Shown one piece after another: positions 43,366 to 52,691 of a stretch of DNA of 64,000 nucleotides. The stretch covers positions 6,076,001 to 6,140,000 of the forward strand of contig NZ_CP107928.1 in assembly GCF_036030735.1 (NCBI RefSeq), read 5' to 3'. How positions within the stretch are numbered: position 1 is the stretch's first letter; every line of letters begins with the position of its first letter. Made by a program: the position numbers and the translations under genes. Under the pieces are notes generated by a model. It searched no databases and was not told the origin of the DNA. It saw nothing but the letters and a program-made list of their open reading frames with translations. Origin of the DNA: Streptomyces sp. NBC_00425 (GTDB lineage: Bacteria > Actinomycetota > Actinomycetes > Streptomycetales > Streptomycetaceae).

Positions 43366-43944
43366 TCAACCGACCGGTGAGTTTGCCCCGGAGTGACGAC
43401 CGCCACGGTGCGACCCCGTTCCGGTCCGCTGGCGGCGCCCGCGATGGTGCGCCTGCGGCGCCTGCTCCCCGGCGAGCAGCCGGGCCGGATACCGCTCGGA
43501 CCGGCGCAGCAGCAGCCGGCAGACGGCCGTGACGGCGGCGAGGCCCAGGGCCGTTCCGGCCGTGCCGGCGAGTGAGGTCCCGTACCAGAGCAGGACCACC
43601 GGGACGAGCACGCAGGTGAAGGCCGCCCAGCGGATCAGGTCGGCGGCCCGGTCGTCGCCGGGGCGGTTCGCGGGGCGGTTCTCGCGGCGGAGGCGGGGCG
43701 AGGGCACGGGGCGGGCTCCTTCCCGGGCGGCGGGCGGCGGGGCGAGGGGGCGGGCGAAGGGGGCGGGTGGCGGGGCGGGTGGTGAGTCGAAGGGAGGTCG
43801 GCGGTGGGGCGGGCGGCGGTGCAAGGGGTTCAACGCCTGTTCGAGCGGTCGGTCACTGCCGCGGCGCGTTCCGTACAGGCGAACTCTGTGCAAACCGCCT
43901 GTACGGGGCAGCAACCATTGCGTTACGGGCGTCCGCTCGTGCAT
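43366..43944 (-). CDS. small membrane protein with basic tails
   Basis: 192 residues from ATG 43944 (GGGAG upstream). The N-terminal 100 residues are Pro/Arg-rich and disordered-looking. Two adjacent membrane helices follow (about 113-150: WAAFTCVLVPVVLLWYG and AGTALGLAAVTAVCRLLL). A basic, Arg/Gly/His-rich tail ends the protein. I do not recognise the family. Only the helix region is convincing, and the start might lie nearer to it. It is divergent from the universal stress protein gene. Confidence 0.5.
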   Translation of the reverse strand: MHERTPVTQWLLPRTGGLHRVRLYGTRRGSDRPLEQALNPLHRRPPHRRPPFDSPPAPPPAPFARPLAPPPAAREGARPVPSPRLRRENRPANRPGDDRAADLIRWAAFTCVLVPVVLLWYGTSLAGTAGTALGLAAVTAVCRLLLRRSERYPARLLAGEQAPQAHHRGRRQRTGTGSHRGGRHSGANSPVG

Positions 43945-44098
43945 GCTCCCTGGAACCCCCACCGAGGGTGTGCGGGCTCTGGGCCCAGGAGGCGTGCCGC
44001 CGTACCCTTGGGGGTATGGGGTTGGGAAGACCATTCCCGGACAGCTCCGCCGCTCACTGTCGTCGCACCCGTATAAGGATCGATACGCCGAGACAGCC

Positions 44099-44626
44099 AT
44101 GGCCGGTCACGAATTCTTCGAACCCGCGGACCGCAAGCGGCCCGTCGCCGATCCCACGGCGGCCGAGCCCCTGGCGGCGGAAGAGGCACGTCATTCCTGC
44201 GATCCCGCCTTCAAGCACGGTGTGGTCGTGGGCTTCGACGGCTCCACGTCCAGCGAGCGCGCTCTCGCGTACGCCGTCGGCATGGCGCATCGCTCCGGCT
44301 CGGGGCTGATCATCGTCCATGTCGCCAACCGGCTGCCCACCACGGTGTGGGCCGGCTGTGAGCCGCCGGTCTTCGTCGACGTGCCGGACCACCGCACCGA
44401 GGTGCTGGGTCTGGAGCTGGCGTGTGCGGACTATCTCGCCGAGGTGCCCTGGATCCTGGTCGAGCGGGGCGGCGACATCTGCCACGAACTCGAAGAGGTG
44501 GGGCGGGAGTACGAGGCCGACGCGATCGTCGTCGGCTCGACGCACGGCCTCGTCGGCCGGCTCTTCGGCTCCGTCGCGGGGCGGCTCGCCAAGCGGGCGA
44601 AGCGGCCCGTCATCGTCATTCCGTGA
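44099..44626 (+). CDS. universal stress protein (UspA family)
   Basis: 175 residues; one UspA domain (about 38-175) preceded by a charged 37-residue extension. It opens with GVVVGFDGSTSSERALAYAV and ends with VVGSTHGLVGRLFGSVAGRLAKRAKRPVIVIP-type phrases (quoted here in short: GSTHG, SVAGRLAKRA, PVIVIP), the G-x2-G-x9-GS/T pattern of ATP-binding USPs. Single-domain USPs dimerise and bind ATP or adenine nucleotides during stress. GTATAAGGATCGATAC before the ATG may contain the promoter. Confidence 0.85.
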   Translation: MAGHEFFEPADRKRPVADPTAAEPLAAEEARHSCDPAFKHGVVVGFDGSTSSERALAYAVGMAHRSGSGLIIVHVANRLPTTVWAGCEPPVFVDVPDHRTEVLGLELACADYLAEVPWILVERGGDICHELEEVGREYEADAIVVGSTHGLVGRLFGSVAGRLAKRAKRPVIVIP

Positions 44627-44776
44627 CCCGCCGTCCTTCCAGGTGAGATGCGATCCCGGGGTCGCTCCCGCCCCCTGTGCGCGCAGCGTGAACCTACTGA
44701 CGCGTAGAGGTGTTTGTGCCTTTGTGAAGGGCATATATCGCTCACACAACTGCACATGCCTGAAGGGAGCCCCGCC

Positions 44777-45343
44777 GTGGACAACGACGTCTCTGCGGGA
44801 AGCAGCACCACCACCATCGCCGGCCGACTCGCCCTCGGCGTCACCCTGTTGGCCTTCGGTCTCGGGTACACCGACCTCATCGACGGTGTGACGGCGGCGG
44901 ACGCGGTGTCCATCGCCCACTACATCGGCGGCGTCGCCCTGTTCGTCGCCGGCCTGTTCGCCCTCCGGGACCGTGACACGGCCACCGGCACCGCCTACAC
45001 CGTTCTCGGCGCCTTCTGGTTCACCTGGGCCGTCTCCGCCGGAACCCAGGCCTCCGACAACGCGGCGGGGCTTTTCCTGTTGCTGTTCGCCCTCGTGGCG
45101 CTCTCCCTGACCCTCGCCGGCGGCGACCAACTCGGGCAGGGCGCCTACGGGTTGTTCTGCGCGGGGCTCGTGCTGATGGCCGTCGCCCGGTTCGCCGACA
45201 GCGACGGTCTGACCAAGGCCGGCGGCTGGTTCGCCGTCGCGGCGGGCGCGGTCGCCTGGTACGCGGCCACGGCGGCGCTGGCCCACTGGCCCACCGCGTT
45301 CTCCCGACGTGCTGCCCGCCCCGGAGTGACGGCCGCGGGCTGA
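44777..45343 (+). CDS. GPR1/FUN34/YaaH-family membrane transporter (acetate type)
   Basis: 188 residues from GTG 44777, which follows GAAGGGA. Six membrane helices are visible. The sequence ALGVTLLAFGLGYTDLIDG, GAFWFTWAVSAG and GLFLLLFALVALSLTLA is of the acetate uptake transporter family, although the classical NPAP(L/V)GL motif at the start is not seen, so substrate assignment is weaker than the family assignment. A perfect hairpin ends the gene and the convergent glmS. Confidence 0.7.
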   Translation: MDNDVSAGSSTTTIAGRLALGVTLLAFGLGYTDLIDGVTAADAVSIAHYIGGVALFVAGLFALRDRDTATGTAYTVLGAFWFTWAVSAGTQASDNAAGLFLLLFALVALSLTLAGGDQLGQGAYGLFCAGLVLMAVARFADSDGLTKAGGWFAVAAGAVAWYAATAALAHWPTAFSRRAARPGVTAAG

Positions 45344-45386
45344 CCGGCAGCCGGCGTCGGGGCGCCGGGCGTCCCCGGTGCGAGAA

Positions 45387-45423
45387 CGGCCCCCCGCGTG
45401 CAGGTGGCGCACGCGGGGGGCCG
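45387..45423. terminator. bidirectional terminator hairpin before glmS
   Basis: CGGCCCCCCGCGTG (45387-45400) pairs perfectly with CACGCGGGGGGCCG (45410-45423), 9-base loop. It lies 44 bases after the transporter stop and just 3' of glmS on the minus strand. Confidence 0.85.
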
Positions 45424-45440
45424 CTTGGTGTCCGGTCCGG

Positions 45441-47258
45441 CTATTCGACCGTCACCGACTTCGCGAGGTTGCGCGGCTTGTCGATGTCCCGGCCGAGCGC
45501 CTTCGCCGTGTAGTAGGCGAGGAGCTGGAGCGGGATGCCCATGAGGATCGGGTCGAGCTCGTCCTCGTTCTTCGGGACGACGATCGTCTGGTCGGCCTTC
45601 TCCTGGCACTCGTGGGCCACCGCGAGGATCCGGCCGCTGCGGGCCTTGATCTCCTCCAGGGCCGCGCGGTTCTTCTCCAGCAGGTCGTCGTTCGGGACGA
45701 TCGCGACCGTCGGCAGGGCGGGCTCGATGAGGGCCAGCGGGCCGTGCTTGAGCTCGGAGGCCGGGTAGGCCTCGGCGTGGATGTACGAGACCTCCTTGAG
45801 CTTCAGGGAGGCCTCACGGGCCACCGGGTAACCCCGGACGCGACCGATGAAGAGCATCGAGCGGGCCTCGGCGAACTCCTCGGCCAGCTTCTTGATCTCC
45901 TCCTCCTGGGAGAGGATCTCCGCGATCTGGCCAGGCAGCTTGCGCAGCCCCTCGATGATCCGCTTGCCGTCGCGCACCGACAGGTCGCGGGTGCGGCCCA
46001 GGTGCAGGGCGAGCAGGGCGAACGCGACCGTGGTGTTGGTGAAGCACTTCGTCGAGACGACGCAGACCTCGGGTCCCGCGTGCACGTACACGCCGCCGTC
46101 CGCCTCGCGGGCGATCGCCGAGCCGACCACGTTGACCACGCCCAGCACCCGCGCGCCCTTGCGCTTCAGCTCCTGCACGGCCGCCAGCACGTCGTACGTC
46201 TCACCGGACTGCGAGACGGCGATGTACAGGGTGTCGGGGTCCACTACCGCGTTGCGGTAGCGGAACTCGGAGGCCGGCTCGGCGTCCGCGGGGATGCGGG
46301 CCAGCTCCTCGATCATCTGGGCGCCGATCATGCCCGCGTGGTACGAGGTGCCGCAGCCGAGGATCTTCACGCGGCGGATCTGGCGGGCCTCGCGGGCGTC
46401 CAGGTTGAGGCCGCCGAGGTGCACGGTGGAGAAGCGGTCGTCGATGCGGCCGCGCAGCACGCGGTCCACGGCGTCGGCCTGCTCGTGGATCTCCTTGTGC
46501 ATGTAGGTGTCGTGGCCGCCCATGTCGTAGGAGGCGGCCTCCCACTCGACGGTGGTGGGCTCGGCGGTGGTGCGGGTGCCCTCGGTGGTGTAAGTGCGGA
46601 AGTCGTCGGCCTTGAGGGTGGCCATCTCGCCGTCGTCGAGCGTGACTATCTGACGGGTGTGGGCGACCAGCGCGGCGATGTCCGAGGCGACGAACATCTC
46701 CTTCTCGCCGATGCCGAGGACGACCGGCGAGCCGTTGCGGGCCACGACGATGCGGTCGTTGAAGTCGGCGTGCATGACGGCGATGCCGTAGGTGCCCTCG
46801 ACGACGCGCAGCGCCTCGCGGACCTTGTCCTCGAGCTTCTCGGCCTGGGAGCGGGCGATGAGGTGGACGAGCACCTCGGTGTCCGTCTCGGAGAGGAACT
46901 CGACGCCGTCCGCCTCGAGCTTCCTGCGCAGGTCGGAGGCGTTGTCGACGATGCCGTTGTGGACGACGGCGACCTTGAGGTCGGCCGACATGTGCGGGTG
47001 GGCGTTCACGTCGGAGGGGGCGCCGTGAGTGGCCCACCGGGTGTGCGCGATGCCGGTCGTGCCCTTGAAGCGCGCCGGGACCTTGGCCTCCAGGTCACGG
47101 ACCCGGCCCTTGGCCTTGACCATCTTCAGGCCGGCCGTCTTCGGGGAGGTGACGACGATGCCCGCGGAGTCGTACCCGCGGTACTCCAGGCGCTGCAGCC
47201 CTTCCAGCAGCAGGGGCGCGACGTCGCGCTTGCCGATGTATCCGACGATTCCGCACAT
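45441..47258 (-). CDS. glmS: glutamine--fructose-6-phosphate transaminase (isomerising)
   Basis: 605 residues. The N-terminal glutaminase domain begins MCGIVGYIG, with Cys2 as nucleophile after Met removal; TTGIAHTRWATHG and VVHNGIVDN bind glutamine. Two SIS domains (about 290-600) bind fructose-6-phosphate and isomerise it (GCGTSYHAGMIG, SQSGETYDVL, RGYPVAREASLKLKE). The product glucosamine-6-phosphate feeds peptidoglycan precursors. It is complete. Streptomycetes often have two glmS copies; which one this is cannot be decided here, though S. coelicolor synteny suggests glmS2. The short gene at 47283-47540 is 24 bases upstream and probably in the same operon. No glmS ribozyme is visible. Confidence 0.95.
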   Translation of the reverse strand: MCGIVGYIGKRDVAPLLLEGLQRLEYRGYDSAGIVVTSPKTAGLKMVKAKGRVRDLEAKVPARFKGTTGIAHTRWATHGAPSDVNAHPHMSADLKVAVVHNGIVDNASDLRRKLEADGVEFLSETDTEVLVHLIARSQAEKLEDKVREALRVVEGTYGIAVMHADFNDRIVVARNGSPVVLGIGEKEMFVASDIAALVAHTRQIVTLDDGEMATLKADDFRTYTTEGTRTTAEPTTVEWEAASYDMGGHDTYMHKEIHEQADAVDRVLRGRIDDRFSTVHLGGLNLDAREARQIRRVKILGCGTSYHAGMIGAQMIEELARIPADAEPASEFRYRNAVVDPDTLYIAVSQSGETYDVLAAVQELKRKGARVLGVVNVVGSAIAREADGGVYVHAGPEVCVVSTKCFTNTTVAFALLALHLGRTRDLSVRDGKRIIEGLRKLPGQIAEILSQEEEIKKLAEEFAEARSMLFIGRVRGYPVAREASLKLKEVSYIHAEAYPASELKHGPLALIEPALPTVAIVPNDDLLEKNRAALEEIKARSGRILAVAHECQEKADQTIVVPKNEDELDPILMGIPLQLLAYYTAKALGRDIDKPRNLAKSVTVE

Positions 47259-47282
47259 ATAAAGGTATCCCCAAGCTTTCGA

Positions 47283-47540
47283 TCAGCCGTAGACGATGCG
47301 CCGCAGCTGCCGGAGCGAGAGCTCCGGCGGTGCGACCGCCCGGTATTTCAGGTCCGCCTCGATCTGTCCGAAGATCTCCGCGTTCACCAGGCCCTGGGCC
47401 TGGAGCTCGCGATGGCGGCGACGGACGTAGTTCTCGGTCGTCTCGTCGAAGTAGGCGAGCACATCCTGGATCACCCGCAGCGCCTCGCCCCGCTGGAGGG
47501 GCGTGGAACGCGTCAGGTGATCAACAAGTTCGTCGTGCAC
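47283..47540 (-). CDS. small conserved-looking protein upstream of glmS
   Basis: 85 residues from GTG 47540 (weak AGGA upstream); a TTG at 47576 would add 12 residues. The protein is soluble and helical, rich in charged residues (RGEALRVIQDVLAYFDETTE, VRRRHRELQAQGLVNAEIFG), ending ELSLRQLRRIVYG. I do not recognise a domain. Direct placement before glmS suggests a role in cell-wall precursor supply or its control, which is inference. A hairpin CCTGCCCG-ATTC-CGGGCAGG (47581-47600) lies just before it and could act on the message or as a protein site. Confidence 0.65.
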   Translation of the reverse strand: MHDELVDHLTRSTPLQRGEALRVIQDVLAYFDETTENYVRRRHRELQAQGLVNAEIFGQIEADLKYRAVAPPELSLRQLRRIVYG

Positions 47541-47711
47541 CCGGTAGATCCTGGAGTACGAGAGCCAGTTTCGCAAGAAACCTGCCCGATTCCGGGCAGG
47601 CCCCTGTTAAGGAGCCTTGGCGGAACATTGAATGTGTTATGAGCCCCTGTTCGTGCGCCGTCCATGTGGCGTCCGGCGGCCCGTCGTCCGCAGCGACGAC
47701 TTTCAGACGTC

Positions 47712-49289
47712 ATGGACACTCCTCGCATGGGCGTACCCGACCGGCTCGCCGAACGCATGAGCATGGCCGAGCAGCACGAGTACCTGCGCACCAGGTTCTC
47801 CCGGCGCACGATGATCAGAGGCGGCGCGGTCACGCTGGGCGCCGTCACCGGTGGCGCGTTCGTGACGGGCGCCACGGCCCAGGCCGCCGTTCCCACCCAG
47901 CCGCTCTCGCACACCGAGACCGTCGACGGCGCTCTCGTCGCCCCCTTCGGGCGTCACCTGGCCTACGGCAACGACCCGCGCACCGAGATGACCGTCTCCT
48001 GGCAGGTGCCGGTCGCGGTGCAGAAGCCGTTCATCCGCATCGGCGCCCACCCCTGGGACCTCTCCCGCAAGATCGAGGCCGAGGTGCGCACCCTGTACAC
48101 CCCGGCCGGCGTCGGCGCCAGCGGCGACCACACCCAGTACTACGTGCACGCCGAGCTCACCTGCCTCAAGCCGGGCAGGACCTACTACTTCGGCGTCGGC
48201 CACGCGGGCTTCGACCCGGCCGCGCCGCACCTGCTGGGCACCCTTGGCACCTTCACCACGGCCCCCGCCCACAAGGCGCCCTTCACCTTCACGGCCTTCG
48301 GCGACCAGGGCGTCAGCTACCACGCGCTGGCCAACGACAGCCTGATCCTCGGCCAGAACCCGGCCTTCCACCTGCACGCCGGCGACATCGCCTACGGCGA
48401 CCCCGCCGGGCAGGGCAAGACCTCGGACACCGTCTTCGACTCGCGTACCTGGGACCAGTTCCTCGCCCAGACCGAGTCCGTGTCCAAGTCGGTGCCGTGG
48501 ATGGTGTCGTACGGCAACCACGACATGGAGGCCTGGTACTCGCCCAACGGCTACGGCGGCGAGGAGGCCCGCTGGAACCTCCCCGACAACGGCCCCGACA
48601 AGAAGAACCTCCCGGGCGTCTACTCCTTCGTCTACGGCAACACGGCGGTCATCTCGCTGGACCCCAACGACGTCTCCTTCGAGATCCCGGCCAACCTCGG
48701 CATCTCCGGCGGCACCCAGACCAAGTGGTTCGAGGCGCAGCTGAAGAAGTTCCGCGCCGCGAAGGACATCGACTTCGTCGTGGTGTTCTTCCACCACTGC
48801 GCCTACTGCACCTCCACCGCGCACGCCTCGGAGGGGGGCGTGCGCCAGGAGTGGGTGCCGCTGTTCGACAAGTACCAGGTGGACCTGGTCATCAACGGGC
48901 ACAACCACCAGTACGAGCGCACCGACGTCATCAAGGGCGACACGGTCACCAAGAAGCTGCCGATCGGCGGCACGGCCTACCCCGAGACCGAGGGCGTCGT
49001 CTACGTGACGGCGGGCGCGGCGGGCCGCAGCCTGTACGCCTTCACCGCGCCGGACTCGTACGAGGGCCACGAGAACGAGGTCGACTCGGTGGCCTCGTTC
49101 GTCAACCTCAAGGGCGGCAAGCAGAACGAGACCGTCGCCTGGTCGCGGGTGCGCTATCTGAACTACTCGTTCCTGCGCGTGGACGTCACTCCCGCGCCCA
49201 AGGGCCACTACACGACCCTGAAGGTCCAGGGCATCGCGGAGACCGGCGACCGCATCGACCACTTCACGGTGGCCCGCAGGGCGAAGTAG
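47712..49289 (+). CDS. Tat-exported purple acid phosphatase-like metallophosphatase
   Basis: 525 residues. The twin-Arg signal SRRTMIRGGA is followed by a hydrophobic core and an AQAA cleavage region (about 25-57). A fibronectin-like N-terminal domain (about 75-185) precedes the metallophosphatase domain: Asp in AFGDQG, GDIAYGD, YGNHD (about 272-276), FHHCAYC and NGHNHQYER. These are the metal ligands of the purple acid phosphatase family; the usual GDLG is replaced by GDQG. It is predicted to act outside the cell, releasing phosphate or cutting phosphodiesters. No PHO box was identified with confidence. Confidence 0.85.
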   Translation: MDTPRMGVPDRLAERMSMAEQHEYLRTRFSRRTMIRGGAVTLGAVTGGAFVTGATAQAAVPTQPLSHTETVDGALVAPFGRHLAYGNDPRTEMTVSWQVPVAVQKPFIRIGAHPWDLSRKIEAEVRTLYTPAGVGASGDHTQYYVHAELTCLKPGRTYYFGVGHAGFDPAAPHLLGTLGTFTTAPAHKAPFTFTAFGDQGVSYHALANDSLILGQNPAFHLHAGDIAYGDPAGQGKTSDTVFDSRTWDQFLAQTESVSKSVPWMVSYGNHDMEAWYSPNGYGGEEARWNLPDNGPDKKNLPGVYSFVYGNTAVISLDPNDVSFEIPANLGISGGTQTKWFEAQLKKFRAAKDIDFVVVFFHHCAYCTSTAHASEGGVRQEWVPLFDKYQVDLVINGHNHQYERTDVIKGDTVTKKLPIGGTAYPETEGVVYVTAGAAGRSLYAFTAPDSYEGHENEVDSVASFVNLKGGKQNETVAWSRVRYLNYSFLRVDVTPAPKGHYTTLKVQGIAETGDRIDHFTVARRAK

Positions 49290-49395
49290 CGGGGCCGGCG
49301 CGCCCGGAAGGCGGGGCGCGCACCTCCCCGGCACCGGTTCCGGCACCGGTTCGGCACTGGCACCGGCGCCGGCCGGCAGGCGGTCCTCGTCCGCG

Positions 49396-50295
49396 TCACA
49401 TGCGGTGCAGGACCGCCTGCTTGGCCAGGGCGAACTCGTCGTCCGTCAGCACGCCCTCACGGTGCAGTTCGCCGAGTTCGCGCAGCCGGCGCAGCAGGGC
49501 GTCGTGGTCGTGACCGGATGCGGGGGAGGGCACGGCCCCCGGCGGCAGGCCCGGCGCGCCGGACGCGGACGGCGGCGGCGCGTCCTCGGGGGCGGCGGCC
49601 GGGTGGGGCAGCCGGGCCTGCACCGCCGCGGCGACGAGCGCCATCAGGGGATCCTTCTTGAACCCCCACAGTTCCACGGCGTTGGGGTCGTACTTGGCCG
49701 GCGTCCCCGTCGGCGCGTGCCGCAGCCGAAAACGCAGGCAACCGTTCTCGAGACCGACCGCGGGCCGCCACTCCACGCCCTCGATCTCGGCGACGCCGAT
49801 ACTGCGGGCGCCGGCCGAGGCCTTGGACTCCTCCGTCTTCCAGTTCCACTCCAGGCGCACCCGTTCGCCGTCGAAGCCCGCGGTGCCGTCCCCGGCGGAG
49901 ACCGACAGGGGCACGGCGGGGCCGGGCAGCAGATAGGCGTCCACCGGGCCGGCCGGGACCCCGTCGAGCAGCAGCGCCCGGCGCACCTCGTCCACGAGGT
50001 ACTCGGCGACGCCGTACCGGTCGGACTCGACGGTCAGCTGGTAGGGGTCGTGGGGTTCGGTCAGCCGGCCGCCGGTCGCGTGCAGCAGGGGGTCCGCGCC
50101 GTCGCGCAGCCGCAGCCTGAGCCGTCCGGCCTTCTTGCCCTGCTCGAACGAGATGCCGGCCAACGCGGCCAGGGGAACGGTCAGTTCGCCCAGTGTCCGG
50201 CGGAGCAGGCTGACGTTCTTGTCCCGGCCCGGGGTCAGCCGCAGGGCGTCACCGTCGAAGACCCATGTTCCGTCGCGCTGGATGATTTCCGCCAT
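49396..50295 (-). CDS. DUF4429 protein with C-terminal SHOCT domain
   Basis: 299 residues. N-terminal and middle DUF4429 units (about 1-130 and 140-235) are beta-rich PH-like folds (TWVFDGDALRLTPG and AGFDGERVRLEWNWKT). A Pro/Ala-rich linker is followed by a SHOCT helix pair at the end (LLRRLRELGELHREGVLTDDEF, quoted in parts: LGELHREGVLTDDEFALAK). SHOCT ends are thought to mediate oligomerisation. The function is unknown. A terminator lies between it and desD, so it is not part of the siderophore operon. Confidence 0.75.
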   Translation of the reverse strand: MAEIIQRDGTWVFDGDALRLTPGRDKNVSLLRRTLGELTVPLAALAGISFEQGKKAGRLRLRLRDGADPLLHATGGRLTEPHDPYQLTVESDRYGVAEYLVDEVRRALLLDGVPAGPVDAYLLPGPAVPLSVSAGDGTAGFDGERVRLEWNWKTEESKASAGARSIGVAEIEGVEWRPAVGLENGCLRFRLRHAPTGTPAKYDPNAVELWGFKKDPLMALVAAAVQARLPHPAAAPEDAPPPSASGAPGLPPGAVPSPASGHDHDALLRRLRELGELHREGVLTDDEFALAKQAVLHRM

Positions 50296-50320
50296 GGGGG
50301 GATTCTTCCAAACACGGCGA

Positions 50321-50355
50321 CGGGCGCCCCCGGGGACCGTACCCGGGGGCGCCCG
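50321..50355. terminator. terminator of the desABCD operon
   Basis: CGGGCGCCCCCGGG (50321-50334) and CCCGGGGGCGCCCG (50342-50355) form a perfect 14-bp stem with a 7-base loop, ten bases after the desD stop on the minus strand. Confidence 0.85.
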
Positions 50356-50364
50356 CGCGCCCGA

Positions 50365-52134
50365 TCAGAACCCCGCGACGGGATTTCTCAGGGTGCCGAT
50401 CAGCTGGAGGGCGCTCGACGGGTCCGCCAGGTCCACCATCTGCTCGTTGTCGCGCAGCTGGAGCCGGTTGAGGCAGGACAGGGCGAACTCGGGGGCGAAC
50501 ATGTCGTACTGGCGGAACCTGTCGGCCAGCTCGGGGTGCGCCTCCTGGTAGGCGCGGGTGACCTCGGCGACCGTGCGCCAGAAGTCGTCCTCCCCCAGGA
50601 TTCCCTCGTCGGCGAGGCCGGCCGCGAGGAAGCGGAAGAAGCAGTCGAAGACGTCCGTGAAGACGGACAGCAGCTTCGTGTCGTCGGGCACCTCGACGCG
50701 GATGCGCCGGACCTCGGGCGGCAGCACCGCGTCCGGGTCCAGGACGGCGATCTCCTCGGCGATGTCCTTGTAGACCGCCCGCTGCACGACGCCGTCCCTG
50801 AGCACCAGGATCGTGTTCTCGCCGTGTGGCATGAAGACCAGGTCGTAGGCGTAGAAGCAGTGCAGCAACGGCGTGTAGTACGCCTCCAGGTAGCCGCGCA
50901 GCCATTCGGCGGGGTGCAGCCCGGACCGCTCGATCAGCGCGCCCGCCGCCGACCTGCCCTCGTGGTCGACGTGGAGCAGCGCGGCCATGGTCGCGAGCGA
51001 CTCGCCGTCCCGCAGTGCGGGGACGGGGCTCTCGCGCCACAGCGCGGCCAGCATCTTGCGGTACGGCGAGTAGCGGTCCGTGGCGGCCTCGTACTCCAGG
51101 TGCCGGTAGCCGACGGCCGCCCGCTCCCGGATGATCGACAGGCCGCTCGACTTCAGCACCGGGTCGTTGTCGATGAGCTGGGCCAGCCAGTCGTTGATGG
51201 CCGGGGTCGCCTCCATGTAGGCGGCCGACAGCCCCCGCATGAAGCCCATGTTGAGCACGGACAGGGCCGTCTTGACGTAGTGCTTGGCGGGGTGGGACCG
51301 GTTGAAGAACGTCCGGATGGACTGCTGCGCCAGGTACTCGTCGTCGCCCTCGCCGAGACACACCAGGTTCCCGCGGGCGATCTCGGCCGCGAAGGTGACG
51401 GAGAGCTTGTTCCACCACTGCCAGGGGTGGACGGGGATGAGGAGGTAGTCGGACGGGTCCAGGTTCCGCTCGCGCAGGATCCCGTCGAACCGGTCGACCG
51501 TCTCCTCGCCCAGTTCCTCGCGCACGAACGACTCGTACGTGATCCCGACGCCCGCGGTGAACGCGGCCCGCGAGCGGTGGGCCGCCAGCCACACCAGCCG
51601 GACCGGGCTCGCCGCCTCCGGGGCGTACGCCAGGTACTCGTGGACGCCGAAACCGAGCCGCCCGTTGTTGGCGACGAAGCACGGGTGGCCCTCGGTCATC
51701 CCGGTCTCGATGTCCTGGAAGCCGCTCCTGACCAGGTGCGCCGACGTCAGCGGCGGTTTGGTCAGCTTGAAGCAGGTGCTGGAGACGGTGGAGGAGATCT
51801 CCTCCAGGTAGACCGGCAGGATCGCGTCGCTGAGGCCCAGCGTCTTCTGCAACTCGACGAAGAAGTCCAGCGCCTCCAGCGGGAGTTCGGCCCCCTCGCG
51901 GGTGCGGGTGATCGAGCCGGCGTCCACCTGCCAGTGGTCCAGGGCGCGGCGGACGGCGGTGAACCGGTAGGCCGTCAGCCCGTCGTCGCTGCGCACGACG
52001 TACCGGCCGTCCTGCTCCTCGGGGGTGATCAGGCGTTCGTGCGCGAACTCCGCGAGGGCCTTGCGGACGAGCAGGCGGTTGGCCTGCGCCCAGCGCTCGG
52101 GGGACAGGTGCGTCACGGCGTCGGCGAGGCTCAT
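50365..52134 (-). CDS. desD: desferrioxamine synthetase (IucA/IucC-type NIS synthetase)
   Basis: 589 residues. The NRPS-independent siderophore synthetase fold is clear: GHPCFVANNGRLGFGVHEYL, LIPVHPWQWWNKL, and the nucleotide-binding KTALSVLNMGFMRGLS, then MPHGENTILVLRDG for ATP/Mg. DesD activates the succinyl end of N-hydroxy-N-succinylcadaverine as an acyl adenylate and trimerises and closes it to desferrioxamine E, or related forms. The start overlaps the desC stop by 4 bases, and it is the last gene of the operon. Confidence 0.95.
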   Translation of the reverse strand: MSLADAVTHLSPERWAQANRLLVRKALAEFAHERLITPEEQDGRYVVRSDDGLTAYRFTAVRRALDHWQVDAGSITRTREGAELPLEALDFFVELQKTLGLSDAILPVYLEEISSTVSSTCFKLTKPPLTSAHLVRSGFQDIETGMTEGHPCFVANNGRLGFGVHEYLAYAPEAASPVRLVWLAAHRSRAAFTAGVGITYESFVREELGEETVDRFDGILRERNLDPSDYLLIPVHPWQWWNKLSVTFAAEIARGNLVCLGEGDDEYLAQQSIRTFFNRSHPAKHYVKTALSVLNMGFMRGLSAAYMEATPAINDWLAQLIDNDPVLKSSGLSIIRERAAVGYRHLEYEAATDRYSPYRKMLAALWRESPVPALRDGESLATMAALLHVDHEGRSAAGALIERSGLHPAEWLRGYLEAYYTPLLHCFYAYDLVFMPHGENTILVLRDGVVQRAVYKDIAEEIAVLDPDAVLPPEVRRIRVEVPDDTKLLSVFTDVFDCFFRFLAAGLADEGILGEDDFWRTVAEVTRAYQEAHPELADRFRQYDMFAPEFALSCLNRLQLRDNEQMVDLADPSSALQLIGTLRNPVAGF

Positions 52135-52691
52135 GCCGTCACCCCCGTGGCCGCGGCGAACTGTTCGCGGGTGCAGAAGCTCAGCAGCGCCGGCTTCTCC
52201 GGCTTCTGGATCTCCCGTTCGGGCACGAACCCGACGGCCTCGTTCAGCGCGTGCACGGCCTTGTTGGACACGTCCGGCTCGACGACGACGCGGACGACGG
52301 CCGGGTCCTCGAAGAGGCGGGCCATGACGGCGGTGATCACGGCACGCGTGAACCCGTGGACGGGCCGGTCGGTGGGGGCGACCAGGAAGTGCATGCCGAC
52401 GTCCCCGGGCCGCGGCTCGTACAGGCCGACCAGCTCGCGGTGGCGGGGGTCGTAGTACTCCATGAGGAACGCGGGCTCCCCGTCGTGCAGGCCGAGCAGC
52501 GCGTGGTGGTGCTCGTCGGCCGCGATCTCCCTGTAGGCCCGCTCGACGTCGACGGGTCGTGCCTCCTGCATCATCCAGTAGGCGGCCTTCGGGTGCGTCA
52601 CCCAGCGGTGCAGCAGCTCGGCGTCCCGGAGGGGGTCGAGGGGGCGGAAGGCCAGCCGGCCGACGGGGGCCGTGGCGGTGACGGTGTTCAT
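52131..52691 (-). CDS. desC: N-hydroxycadaverine acyltransferase
   Basis: 186 residues. A GNAT-type fold of the siderophore acyltransferase (AlcB/IucB) branch: [54 protein letters not shown] (CoA-binding region) and [22 protein letters not shown]. It transfers succinyl or acetyl from CoA to N-hydroxycadaverine. It overlaps both neighbours by 4 bases (ATGA), so the four des genes are translationally coupled. Confidence 0.93.
   Translation of the reverse strand: MNTVTATAPVGRLAFRPLDPLRDAELLHRWVTHPKAAYWMMQEARPVDVERAYREIAADEHHHALLGLHDGEPAFLMEYYDPRHRELVGLYEPRPGDVGMHFLVAPTDRPVHGFTRAVITAVMARLFEDPAVVRVVVEPDVSNKAVHALNEAVGFVPEREIQKPEKPALLSFCTREQFAAATGVTA

Noticed and set aside
43529..44098. Long N-terminal extension of the universal stress protein
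   Set aside because: The open frame upstream is Arg/Gly/Ala-rich shadow of the divergent membrane protein gene; the USP start at 44099 leaves a promoter-like region before it.
47259..47282. glmS ribozyme
   Set aside because: The gap before glmS is only 24 bases and the region further upstream is coding; no ribozyme core is present, and these are known mainly from Firmicutes.
45378..47642. 754-codon plus-strand open frame opposite glmS
   Set aside because: Antisense shadow of a fully conserved glmS; no recognisable motif and no ribosome-binding site.
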